Positions 52,770-60,653 of a stretch of DNA of 64,000 nucleotides are shown piece by piece (positions within the stretch are counted from its first letter, which is position 1; every line of letters begins with the position of its first letter). The stretch is from Flavobacteriaceae bacterium CRH (GTDB lineage Bacteria; Bacteroidota; Bacteroidia; Flavobacteriales; Flavobacteriaceae), in NCBI GenBank assembly GCA_001507425.1, contig LMAJ01000010.1:89456-153455 (forward strand), written 5' to 3'. The notes under the pieces are model-generated. The model was not told the origin of the DNA. It ran no database searches and saw nothing but the letters and a program-made list of their open reading frames with translations. Both the position numbers and the translations under genes were made by a program.

Positions 52770-52777
52770 AAATATAG
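52770..52777 (-). promoter_or_regulatory. -7 promoter element of the adhesin gene
   Basis: Minus-strand TATATTTG followed by CC, 19 bases before the ATG at 52750. No clear -33 TTG at normal spacing. Confidence 0.5.
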
Positions 52778-52889
52778 CCAAAAAACTATCCTTAAAATGC
52801 GAGAAAAAAAATGTTTTGTAAGTTTTATGTCAATAATAAAAACTTAAAATGTTTATTGATGTTAACCGAATAATTAGGATTTATTTCTT

Positions 52890-52922
52890 TTGTCAAATAA
52901 TTCTAAATATCTCGTATTTTTG
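52890..52922 (+). promoter_or_regulatory. Promoter of the radical SAM gene
   Basis: TTG at 52890-52892 and TATTTTTG at 52915-52922, 22 bases apart, a good -33/-7 pair. Transcription would begin about 10 bases before the TTG start codon at 52939, leaving a very short leader. Confidence 0.6.
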
Positions 52923-52938
52923 CAAAAAATAATTTCTG

Positions 52939-55164
52939 TTGAAAACCAAACTCTTCGTCATAACACCACCTTTTACGCAACTGAATACTCCGTATCCGGC
53001 AACTGCGTATATAAAAGGATTTTTAAACACAAAAAATATCGAATCGGTTCAGGCTGATTTGGGGATTGATGTGATTTTGGAGTTATTTTCTAAGAAAGGT
53101 TTAGTTGATTTGTTTGATTTTTCAAGTTTCAGGTTTCAGGTTTCAGGTTCTGAAGTTTCGGATAATTCTAAGCGTATTTTTGCTTTACAGGACGAATATA
53201 TCAAAACTATTAATCCGGTTATTCAGTTTTTGCAGGGTAAAAATCCAACCTTGGCTTTACAAATTTGTCAGGAAGATTTTCTGCCCGAAGCTTCTCGTTT
53301 TGCACAATTAGAAGAACTCGATTGGGCTTTCGGAACCATGGGAACGCAGGATAAAGCAAAACATTTAGCGACTTTATACCTTGAAGATATATCGGATTAT
53401 ATAGTAGAATGTGTTGATGAAAATTTTGGCTTTAGCCGATATGCCGAACGTTTAGGCCGAAGTGCCAATTCTTTTGATGAATTGTATGAAGCTTTACAAC
53501 AAAAACCAACCTACATAGATTCGATTTTAATTTCGATTTTAAAAGATAAAATTGAAAAAGTAAATCCAACCTTGTTTTTAATTTCTGTTCCCTTTCCGGG
53601 GAATTTATATAGCGCTTTTCGATGCGCACAATGGGTAAAACAGAACCATCCTGAAATAAAAATTTCAATGGGCGGTGGTTTTCCAAATACAGAATTACGT
53701 TCACTTTCAGATGCTCGCGTTTTCGAATTCTTTGATTTTATTACTTTAGATGATGGTGAAGTTCCAATTGAGGAATTAATCTTCAATCTCGAAAATCCAA
53801 ATGATGTCACTTCAAGCGAAGTCGAGAAGCGGTACAAAAGAACTTTCCTTTTAGAAAACGGAGAAGTAGTTTATAAAAACAATTCCCTAAAACACGATTA
53901 CAAACAAGCTTACGTAGGAACTCCCGATTATTCTGATTTGTCTTTGGATAAATACATTTCGGTAATCGAAATCGTAAATCCAATGCACAGAATGTGGAGC
54001 GACGGTCGTTGGAATAAGCTTACGATGGCACACGGATGTTATTGGGGAAAATGTACTTTTTGTGATATTTCGTTAGATTACATTAAAGTATACGAACCGG
54101 TTGCGGCCAATTTGCTTTGCGATCGTATGGAAGATATGATGCTTCAAACAGGCCAGAATGGATTTCATTTTGTTGATGAAGCTGCACCGCCGGCGCTGAT
54201 GCGTGCTCTTGCGCTGGAAATTTTACGCAGAAAGTTAGCCGTTACTTGGTGGACTAATATTCGTTTTGAAAAAAGCTTTTCTAAAGATTTATGTTTATTG
54301 CTAAAAGCTTCCGGTTGTATTGCGGTTTCAGGAGGTTTAGAAGTAGCTTCAGACCGATTATTAAAATTAATTGATAAAGGTGTTACCGTTGAACAAGTAG
54401 CAAAAGTAACAAGGAATTTTACCGAAGCCGGAATTATGGTTCATGCGTATTTAATGTACGGATATCCAACTCAGACCATTCAGGAAACGGTTGATAGTTT
54501 AGAAATGGTGCGTCAGTTGTTTGAAGCAGGAATTCTGCAATCTGGTTTTTGGCATCAATTTGCGATGACGGCTCACAGTCCGGTTGGATTATATCCGGAG
54601 AAATTTGGCGTTACAAAAAAAACAGAAAAAATTGGAACTTTTGCCAATAACGATATTGATTATACCGATTCTACAGGAATCAATCACGATAAATTTAGTT
54701 TCGGATTAAAAAAATCACTTTTCAATTTTATGCACGGAATTTGTTTCGATTATGAACTCCAGGATTGGTTCGATTTTAAAATTCCGAAAACAAAAATTGA
54801 TCCTGATTTTATTTTTAATGCACTCGAAGAAGGAAATGATTTCAATACAAAACCAAATGCAAAAGTAGTTTGGTTAGGAGGAAAACCTTCGGTAGAACAT
54901 TTTACAAAATCGAAAAAAGGACAAACCTGGGAAATGGTGACTTTTACTTTTCACGATAAAAAAGAAAGCTTCAACATTCAAACCAACAAAAATGAAGGCG
55001 AATGGCTGGTAGAAATCTTAACGAAAATTACGATTGCAAACGCTAAAAATTATACTTTTCAGGAAATTAAAAATGATTTCGAAACTCAGTTAGAGGATTT
55101 CGAATTGTTTTGGTATTCTAAACCAATTAATACTTTACGTGAGTTTGGATTGTTGGTTTTGTGA
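52939..55164 (+). CDS. B12-binding-domain radical SAM protein
   Basis: 741-residue protein beginning at TTG 52939; no ATG occurs in frame before residue ~135 and the promoter lies just upstream, so TTG is the true start. The N-terminal cobalamin-binding-like domain (FVITPPFTQLNTPYPATAYIKGFL; later NPTLFLISVPFPGNLYSAF and ISMGGGFPNTELRSL) is followed by the radical SAM domain. Its cluster motif is C367-YWGK-C372-TF-C375, i.e. CX4CX2C. Further marks are FHFVDEAAPPALMRALALEIL, GGLEVASDRLLKLIDKGVT and MVHAYLMYGYPTQTIQETVDSL. The family (COG1032) covers methylation and other cobalamin-assisted reactions. Residues ~63-70 are encoded by a TTTCAGG tract. Substrate unknown; divergent from the adhesin. 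Confidence 0.88.
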   Translation: MKTKLFVITPPFTQLNTPYPATAYIKGFLNTKNIESVQADLGIDVILELFSKKGLVDLFDFSSFRFQVSGSEVSDNSKRIFALQDEYIKTINPVIQFLQGKNPTLALQICQEDFLPEASRFAQLEELDWAFGTMGTQDKAKHLATLYLEDISDYIVECVDENFGFSRYAERLGRSANSFDELYEALQQKPTYIDSILISILKDKIEKVNPTLFLISVPFPGNLYSAFRCAQWVKQNHPEIKISMGGGFPNTELRSLSDARVFEFFDFITLDDGEVPIEELIFNLENPNDVTSSEVEKRYKRTFLLENGEVVYKNNSLKHDYKQAYVGTPDYSDLSLDKYISVIEIVNPMHRMWSDGRWNKLTMAHGCYWGKCTFCDISLDYIKVYEPVAANLLCDRMEDMMLQTGQNGFHFVDEAAPPALMRALALEILRRKLAVTWWTNIRFEKSFSKDLCLLLKASGCIAVSGGLEVASDRLLKLIDKGVTVEQVAKVTRNFTEAGIMVHAYLMYGYPTQTIQETVDSLEMVRQLFEAGILQSGFWHQFAMTAHSPVGLYPEKFGVTKKTEKIGTFANNDIDYTDSTGINHDKFSFGLKKSLFNFMHGICFDYELQDWFDFKIPKTKIDPDFIFNALEEGNDFNTKPNAKVVWLGGKPSVEHFTKSKKGQTWEMVTFTFHDKKESFNIQTNKNEGEWLVEILTKITIANAKNYTFQEIKNDFETQLEDFELFWYSKPINTLREFGLLVL
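53127..53147 (+). repeat. TTTCAGG heptamer tract inside the radical SAM gene
   Basis: Three perfect copies of TTTCAGG, flanked by degenerate TTCAAG and TTCTGAAG units, coding for FRFQVSGSE-like residues in the protein. Seven-base units are out of register with codons, so copy-number change would shift the frame. Confidence 0.85.
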
Positions 55165-55193
55165 TTTTTGGGTGTTATTTCGATTATAATTAC

Positions 55194-55314
55194 GATGAAT
55201 GGATTAAAATCCATCCCTACAATATGTTTCGAGCCTAAGGCTCTCTTATAAAGAGTTCCGGAGGAACGGATTATTTTGTAGCAACGGTCCCTAAGCTTCG
55301 GGATTAATCCGTTG
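55194..55314. repeat. Structured multi-hairpin intergenic repeat
   Basis: Contains, in order, TGGATTAAAATCCA (self-complementary), GAGCC-TAA-GGCTC, CTCT...AGAG, GTTCC-GGA-GGAAC and AACGGATTA ... TAATCCGTT with TCCC...GGGA nested inside. All arms are perfect. It resembles a dispersed Flavobacterium intergenic element (words CATCCCTACAATATG and GTAGCAACGG, from memory). Lies between the convergent radical SAM and MBL genes. Confidence 0.75.
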
Positions 55315-55379
55315 AAAAGAACAAAAAAATAGTTTTTATCATAGAAATCGAAATGATACAACTTTGAACAAAAATGAAA

Positions 55380-56144
55380 CTAAAAACTAACACTCTCCCC
55401 ATCCTCAGGAATAGAAACCTTCGATAAAAGATTATTCTCTTTCAAAGCTTCTCTTAATTGCGATCGTGTTGTAGGGCAATGATTTAAAGCCTCCAAATGA
55501 TTTGCCAGAATCTGACTTGGCGCCAGAGCAACAAATTTCAAAATATCATTCATTCGCATCAATAAAGGCTGACCAATATCAAGTCTAGCAGTTCCGCACG
55601 CCACGACAGCGATTTCAGGTTTATATTCAACAAGAACTTTTTGAACATGTTCTGTAAAAATAGTATCAGAACTAAGGTAAATGGATTTTTCATTTGGCAA
55701 TTCTATATGAAAACCCATTACATTTCCCATTAGTTTTGCAATAAAACCATAACCATGAATAGCAGGAATTCCAATAATTTTTCCGTCTAAAAAAGGTTGA
55801 GGCTGCCAATAATCCAAAGTTTGAATAATATTGAGACCTCTTTTTGTTAGTTGTTTTTCATCTTTGATACTGCAAATTACCGGAATACTTTTTCTTCTTA
55901 AAAAAACTTCACCGGCTTTATCAATATGATCAGGATGCAAATGTGTGATCAGGCAATGTGTTACTTTGCTCAAAATATCCCGGCTGTTTTTGGGTAAAGC
56001 AACAAGCGGATTTCGTTTTGGTTTATATCTAAATATCGTAAAAGGCGGAATCGTTTTTCGTTTTCCTAACATCGGATCAACCAGAATTACATGTTGATCT
56101 GTTTCTATAACTAAAGTAGCATTTCGTAAATGATGCAATTTCAT
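55380..56144 (-). CDS. MBL-fold metal-dependent hydrolase
   Basis: 254-residue metallo-beta-lactamase-fold hydrolase: MKLHHLRNATLVIETDQHVILVDPML, metal motif CLITHLHPDHID (H-x-H-x-D-H), IPAIHGYG, IYLSSDTIF (metal Asp) and a terminal NHLEALNHC (metal His). The RNATLVIE and VDPMLG openings match the UlaG/YtnP-like group of lactonases and phosphodiesterases, not true beta-lactamases. No signal peptide, so cytoplasmic. It follows the RR gene on the same strand after 56 bp, perhaps as an extension of that transcript. Substrate unknown. Confidence 0.88.
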   Translation of the reverse strand: MKLHHLRNATLVIETDQHVILVDPMLGKRKTIPPFTIFRYKPKRNPLVALPKNSRDILSKVTHCLITHLHPDHIDKAGEVFLRRKSIPVICSIKDEKQLTKRGLNIIQTLDYWQPQPFLDGKIIGIPAIHGYGFIAKLMGNVMGFHIELPNEKSIYLSSDTIFTEHVQKVLVEYKPEIAVVACGTARLDIGQPLLMRMNDILKFVALAPSQILANHLEALNHCPTTRSQLREALKENNLLSKVSIPEDGESVSF

Positions 56145-56200
56145 ATTGAAAAATTTAGATATTAAAAATACGAAATTTTAAAATAATTATTGTCAAGAAA

Positions 56201-56884
56201 TTACATCTTAAAACGAAAACCAACTCCGTGAATGTTTTCTATCGCAATTTCTTTTTCATTAATTAATATTTTACGCAAACGGGAAATAAAAACATCCAGG
56301 CTTCGTCCCATAAAATAATCATCATTGCCCCAAAGTGCCGAAAGAATTTTTTCCCTTTTTAAAACCATGTTTTTATTATCAAAAAATAATTTTAAAAGCT
56401 CAGCTTCGCGTTGTGTAAGACCTATTTTTTCATTTTCATTAAAAAGGAAGAAATTTTTAAAATCAAATTGATATTGACCAATTTCATAAAGTGCATTTTC
56501 AATGTGATTATTTTTCTGCGATCGCTTCAGGAAAATTTCGATTTTTAATAATAATTCTTCAATACTAAAGGGTTTAACCAGATAATCATCGGCGCCTAAA
56601 CGCAAGCCTTTCAGGCGATCTTCTTTTAAAGTTTTGGCAGAAAGAAAAATAATCGGAATATCAGTATTACTTTTTCTAATTTCCGTAGCCAATTCAAAAC
56701 CATCCATTTTGGGCATCATAATATCAAAAATGCAAATATCAAAATCTTCTTCTTTAAAGGCTTCCAAACCAGATTTTCCATCACGGCAATGAATAACTTC
56801 GTAGTTGTTTTGTTCCAGGTTGTCTTTTGTCAGAAACGCTAATGTTTCATCATCTTCGGTATAAAGAATTTTAAAATTTTTCAT
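56201..56884 (-). CDS. OmpR/PhoB-family response regulator
   Basis: 227-residue two-component regulator. Receiver domain: ILYTEDDETL (acidic pocket), phospho-acceptor D54 in CIFDIMMPKMDGFEL, FLSAKTLKED (Thr/Ser switch) and DDYLVKPFSIEEL (Lys). The C-terminal winged helix holds LTQREAELLKLFFDNKNMVLKREKIL and GRSLDVFISRLRKIL, the OmpR/PhoB DNA-binding pattern. It overlaps the histidine kinase gene by 4 bp (ATGA) and follows it. It resembles the RprY-type regulators of Bacteroidota; the identity is an inference from arrangement. A phased repeat that fits its binding site lies upstream of the operon. Confidence 0.93.
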   Translation of the reverse strand: MKNFKILYTEDDETLAFLTKDNLEQNNYEVIHCRDGKSGLEAFKEEDFDICIFDIMMPKMDGFELATEIRKSNTDIPIIFLSAKTLKEDRLKGLRLGADDYLVKPFSIEELLLKIEIFLKRSQKNNHIENALYEIGQYQFDFKNFFLFNENEKIGLTQREAELLKLFFDNKNMVLKREKILSALWGNDDYFMGRSLDVFISRLRKILINEKEIAIENIHGVGFRFKM

Positions 56885-58176
56885 TTTTTATAAGGAATTG
56901 ATAAGGTGATAGTCACACCTTTTAGATCATTATTTAGGGCATTTATTTTCCAGTTTTGCAAATTGCAAATTTCTTTTACATAATACAAGCCAAGACCAAA
57001 ACCATTGACTTCGTTGCTTTTTTCATTTTGTATGCGATAGAATTTATCAAAAATAAACGAAATATTTTTAATCGAAATTCCGATTCCGTTATCGATAAAA
57101 GCCAATTTTAAGATTTGATTTTCTAATAAAATCCGAACCGTGATTTCAGGTTTTTCACTACAATATTTTACAGCATTATCGATTAGGTTGTAAACTAAAT
57201 TCGTAAAATGAAAAACATCCGTTTCAATTTCAATATCAATTAAATCCGTTTCAATTTGAATGTTTGCTTCGGGATATTTTAAAAGGATATTTTCAATAGT
57301 TTCTTCAATAACAGGAACAATCAAAACCGATTCTTTTTTTAATTCTAATGTCTTATAATCAGATTTGCCAACATTTAAAATTTTCTCAATATGATGGTTT
57401 AATTTATGACTTTGCTTAATAATAATGTCCGTGTAAGTGTGGAGTTTTTTATCTTCTTTAATGGCATTTTGTTCAATTAAATATTTAGAAGCAATTAAAA
57501 TCGAAGACAAAGGCGTTTTAAATTCATGCGTCATATTATTAATGAAATCACGCTGCAATTCAGAGTATTTTTTTTGCTGCAAAAGCGTAAAAATAGAATA
57601 CACATAAATCAATAAAATAAGAATCAGCATAATGGAAAGTACAAACCAAAAACGCATCGAACTAAACAAATAAGAAGTTTCATTGGGAAAACGAACCGCA
57701 AAATAATAGACTAAATTTTTATGTTTCGGAAAATAAACCGATTGTTTTCCTCTCCCTTTTTCAGACAATGAAATATAATTGCCATAAATCATTTCGTCGC
57801 TCTGACAATTGTACATGGCATATTCAAAATCAGTCGTAATATTCATTTTTTTGAATTCTGTTTTCAGATAAAATTCCAGAATATCAGGTTCAAAGTCATT
57901 TTCGACATTTACGATATAATAATCATTGGCTATTTTCTGAACAGGATTTTGTGCCGGCAACTCGTGGTTTGTGCCTTCATAAAGTTTTTTGGCAACTTCG
58001 AGCAAAGCAATATGAGTTTTCTGGCTGAGCTTTTTTTGCTCTAAAGTAAAGGCTTCTTTTGTCCAAAGCAATTGCGCAACCAAGATACTTATGATGGCAA
58101 TAAGTCCTAAAAGAATGATACTATTGAGTTTATTTATTTTCAAAAATGAGGCGTTTAGACAGTGTAATATAGGCAA
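56881..58176 (-). CDS. Sensor histidine kinase
   Basis: 431-residue two-TM kinase. TM1 at residues ~19-38 (SIILLGLIAIISILVAQLL) and TM2 near 170-190 (FWFVLSIMLILILLIYVYSIF) frame a ~130-residue periplasmic sensor (ANDYYIVNVENDFEPDIL ... QSVYFPKHKNLVYYFAVRF). The cytoplasmic part has the H-box MTHEFKTPLSSILIASKYL, N-box NLIDNAVKYC and the G-boxes DNGIGIS and NGFGLGLYYV. No HAMP domain is evident: the H-box follows TM2 within ~25 residues. Paired with the OmpR-type regulator and overlapping it by 4 bp. Signal unknown. Resembles RprX-type sensors. Confidence 0.92.
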   Translation of the reverse strand: MPILHCLNASFLKINKLNSIILLGLIAIISILVAQLLWTKEAFTLEQKKLSQKTHIALLEVAKKLYEGTNHELPAQNPVQKIANDYYIVNVENDFEPDILEFYLKTEFKKMNITTDFEYAMYNCQSDEMIYGNYISLSEKGRGKQSVYFPKHKNLVYYFAVRFPNETSYLFSSMRFWFVLSIMLILILLIYVYSIFTLLQQKKYSELQRDFINNMTHEFKTPLSSILIASKYLIEQNAIKEDKKLHTYTDIIIKQSHKLNHHIEKILNVGKSDYKTLELKKESVLIVPVIEETIENILLKYPEANIQIETDLIDIEIETDVFHFTNLVYNLIDNAVKYCSEKPEITVRILLENQILKLAFIDNGIGISIKNISFIFDKFYRIQNEKSNEVNGFGLGLYYVKEICNLQNWKINALNNDLKGVTITLSIPYKK

Positions 58177-58196
58177 AATTTAAATTAAAAATACCC

Positions 58197-58236
58197 GTTA
58201 ACAAGTCGTTAACAAACATTTGAAACCGCTTAACAG
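58197..58236. promoter_or_regulatory. Phased TTAACA direct repeats (candidate OmpR-type regulator site)
   Basis: GTTAACAA at 58197-58204 and again at 58208-58215 (11 bp apart), then CTTAACAG at 58229-58236 (21 bp further). One and two helical turns of spacing is the binding geometry of OmpR/PhoB-family regulators. The site ends ~20 bases before the -7 box of the DUF1573 gene and lies 20 bases before the HK start. Confidence 0.55.
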
Positions 58237-58256
58237 CGATTTGATTTTATCTCAAT

Positions 58257-58264
58257 TACTTTTG
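58257..58264 (+). promoter_or_regulatory. -7 promoter element of DUF1573 gene
   Basis: TACTTTTG, a TAnnTTTG match, 42 bases before ATG 58307 and directly downstream of the TTAACA repeats. Confidence 0.5.
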
Positions 58265-58306
58265 GTATAGAAAATTTAACTATAAACCATTTAAAATAAA
58301 TTGACT

Positions 58307-58723
58307 ATGAAAATTATTAAAATTTCGATGTTGGCTTTAGCTTTAGGATTAATGTCTTTTTCAGCGATAGCCCCGGTTAAGACATTAGTTTGTAAAAATG
58401 AAAACACAGCAATTACTGCATCAACAATAGTTTGGAAAGCAGAAACAGTTGATGTTGGAGAAATTCCGCAGGGAACACCAAAAGCAATTGTTTATGAATT
58501 TAAAAACACAGGAAAAACAGCCGTTGTCATTACAACAGTTCAGGGATCTTGCGGTTGTACCGCAACAGATTATACAAAAGAGCCAATCGCTCCCGGAAAA
58601 TCTGCAAAAGTAACAGCAACTTATAATGCAGCAAATAAAGGAGCTTTTACTAAAACCGTTACAGTAACAACAAGCGCAGAAACTGCTCCGAAAATTTTGA
58701 CTTTAAAAGGAACAGTTATTTAA
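58307..58723 (+). CDS. DUF1573-family secreted protein
   Basis: 138 residues from ATG 58307 (a TTG at 58301 is in frame but unlikely). Signal peptide MKIIKISMLALALGLMSFSA. One DUF1573 Ig-like domain follows: VDVGEIPQGTPKAIVYEFKNTG, then VQGSCGCTATDYTKEPIAPGKS and FTKTVTVTTSAETAP. The G-S-C-G-C-T motif is the family signature and gives a reactive Cys pair. Function of the family is unknown; it is often induced in Bacteroidota stress or polysaccharide responses. Divergent from the HK/RR operon with shared phased repeats between, so it is a plausible target of that system. Confidence 0.9.
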   Translation: MKIIKISMLALALGLMSFSAIAPVKTLVCKNENTAITASTIVWKAETVDVGEIPQGTPKAIVYEFKNTGKTAVVITTVQGSCGCTATDYTKEPIAPGKSAKVTATYNAANKGAFTKTVTVTTSAETAPKILTLKGTVI

Positions 58724-58747
58724 AATACAAGGTTGATTATAAAGGGG

Positions 58748-58784
58748 AAAACTCCAGACATGTAATGTGTCTGGAGTTTTTTTT
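58748..58784 (+). terminator. Intrinsic terminator after DUF1573 gene
   Basis: Perfect 13-bp stem made by AAAACTCCAGACA/TGTCTGGAGTTTT (58748-58760 with 58768-58780), loop TGTAATG, followed by T residues. Confidence 0.93.
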
Positions 58785-58910
58785 TGCTCATTAATTAAAT
58801 TAATTTTAGAGAGAATCGAATCAAAAATAGTGTTCGTAAGTGTGTGACTTTATTTTTTGCAAAAGTGGTATTTATATCAAAACTTTTCTATTTTTATTAA
58901 AAAAATGATT

Positions 58911-60488
58911 ATGAAAATTTTTTATTCAATTGTTGCTTTTGTGCTTCTTATGGCTGTTTTTTCTTGTAATAGGAAAGAGGGAAAGAAAGAAATATTAATA
59001 AAAACTTCAGAAAAAGAAGTTCCCGAACTTAAAATTACAATCGATAGTTCTGGTATTTCGGCTTTTTATCAAAAATATCCTAAATTAATTAAATTTCAGA
59101 ATGAGGTTTTTGCTTTATACAAGAAAAATAAATCGACTCAATTGTGGCTCGACAACAAAGGTATTGTAGAGTACGGGAATACTTTATTCAATAAATACAA
59201 AGGATTAGAACAGGAAGGTTTGAAAGCTAATTTTCCTTATAAGGAACAAATTAGTCCTGTTTTTGAACATATTGCAGAAAATAAGCTGTCAAAATCAGAT
59301 ACTGATTTAATGATTTCAAACTTGTATTTTTATTATGTTCAGAAAGTTTCTGGTGTTGATGAAAAAACGTCAAGAGCGCTGGAATGGCTTTTGCCCCGAA
59401 AAAAAGTCAATTATCAGGTTTTTTCAGACTCTATTTATAAAAAAGCTACAATTAGCGATGACAAAAAGAGCAAGATGTTCAGTCAATATTACAAACTTCG
59501 TGACGCACTTCATCAATATAGAGAAATTGAAAAAAACGGAGGATGGAAAGCCATTCAGACTGATGTAGATTTTAAAAGTTTTAAATTAGGAGATTCCATA
59601 GCTTCAATTGGGCAAATAAGAGAAAGACTTTATGTAACCGGAGATCTTAAAGAAGACAGTAAAAGTAATATATGTGATACTACTTTAATAAAAGCTATTA
59701 GAAGTTATGAATTACACCAGGGTTTAACTCCAAAAAATATCATTTTACCAGAACATATTGCCGAGTTGAATGTTTCTGTTTCAGATAGAATAAAAACCAT
59801 AATTGCCAATATGGAACGTTGCCGCTGGATTGATCCTGAACTTGAAAAAGGAAAAGAATATATAGAAGTGAACATTCCGGAATTTAGATTGTATTTAGTT
59901 CGCAATCACGATATCGCATTTGTATCTCCGGTTGTGGTAGGAAAAGCAATGACTAAAACCGTTATTTTTAGCGGAATGATGAACAATATTGTGTTTAGCC
60001 CTTATTGGAATGTACCGCCAAGTATCATTAAAAGTGAAATAAAACCCGGAATGGCTAAGAACAAAAATTACCTGGCCCAGAAAAATCTGGAGTGGAATAA
60101 TGGTGCTGTTCGTCAATTACCGGGAAAAAACAATTCGCTTGGTTTAGTGAAGTTTTTATTTCCAAATTCAAACAATATTTATTTACACGACACGCCGGCA
60201 AAAAGTTTGTTCGAAAGAGAAAACAGAGCTTTTAGTCATGGCTGCGTTCGTGTGGGAAAACCACGAGAACTGGCAATCGAACTTTTAAAACAAGATCCGA
60301 ACTGGACACCTGCAAGAATTGATAAAGCTATGCATGCAGGTAAAGAAAGCTGGTATACTTTAAAAAAGAAAGTGCCCGTTTATATTGGTTATTTTACCGC
60401 TTGGGTAGATCGCGACGGAAACTTGAATTTTTATAAAGATGTTTATAAAAGAGATGAAAGCCTTATTAAACTATTGACTGAAGAATAA
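58911..60488 (+). CDS. L,D-transpeptidase (YcbB-like) lipoprotein
   Basis: 525 residues from ATG 58911, which starts the lipoprotein signal MKIFYSIVAFVLLMAVFSC (lipobox, Cys19). An in-frame TTG at 58857 and ATG at 58905 are less suitable. After a helical region (LDNKGIVEYGNTLFNKYKG), a peptidoglycan-binding-like stretch is followed by the YkuD catalytic domain at ~340-525: IEVNIPEFRLYLVRNHDIAF, VVGKAMTKTVIFSGMMNNIVFSP and the active-site SHGCVRVGKPREL with C445. The enzyme makes 3-3 peptidoglycan cross-links or attaches proteins. The plan (long N-terminal part, YkuD near the C-terminus) is that of YcbB. Lipid-anchored, facing the periplasm. Confidence 0.9.
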   Translation: MKIFYSIVAFVLLMAVFSCNRKEGKKEILIKTSEKEVPELKITIDSSGISAFYQKYPKLIKFQNEVFALYKKNKSTQLWLDNKGIVEYGNTLFNKYKGLEQEGLKANFPYKEQISPVFEHIAENKLSKSDTDLMISNLYFYYVQKVSGVDEKTSRALEWLLPRKKVNYQVFSDSIYKKATISDDKKSKMFSQYYKLRDALHQYREIEKNGGWKAIQTDVDFKSFKLGDSIASIGQIRERLYVTGDLKEDSKSNICDTTLIKAIRSYELHQGLTPKNIILPEHIAELNVSVSDRIKTIIANMERCRWIDPELEKGKEYIEVNIPEFRLYLVRNHDIAFVSPVVVGKAMTKTVIFSGMMNNIVFSPYWNVPPSIIKSEIKPGMAKNKNYLAQKNLEWNNGAVRQLPGKNNSLGLVKFLFPNSNNIYLHDTPAKSLFERENRAFSHGCVRVGKPRELAIELLKQDPNWTPARIDKAMHAGKESWYTLKKKVPVYIGYFTAWVDRDGNLNFYKDVYKRDESLIKLLTEE

Positions 60489-60520
60489 ACTTAAAAATGC
60501 TTGTCAATAATTGTAATTTT

Positions 60521-60624
60521 CACGCAGATTTAGCAGATTAAAGCCAGACTTAATTAGATTTTTTTTTAAGCTTATCAAAATAAATCTGCGCCTATCTGCT
60601 TAAATCATTTTAAATCTGCGTGAG
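60521..60624. repeat. ACGCAGATTTA-type inverted intergenic repeat
   Basis: Perfect 13-base arms TCACGCAGATTTA (60521-60533) and TAAATCTGCGTGA (60612-60624), with inner AGCAGAT/ATCTGCT and a T-rich loop. Between two convergent genes, so it can act as terminator for both. The words match a dispersed Flavobacterium repeat as I recall. Confidence 0.78.
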
Positions 60625-60653
60625 AAAATCGATAAAATTACTGGCAAAAAAAT

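Noticed and set aside
53432..53837. Two overlapping minus-strand ORFs of 90 and 108 codons inside the radical SAM gene
   Set aside because: Both are antisense to a clear protein family and show no signal peptide, helices or domain; shadows.
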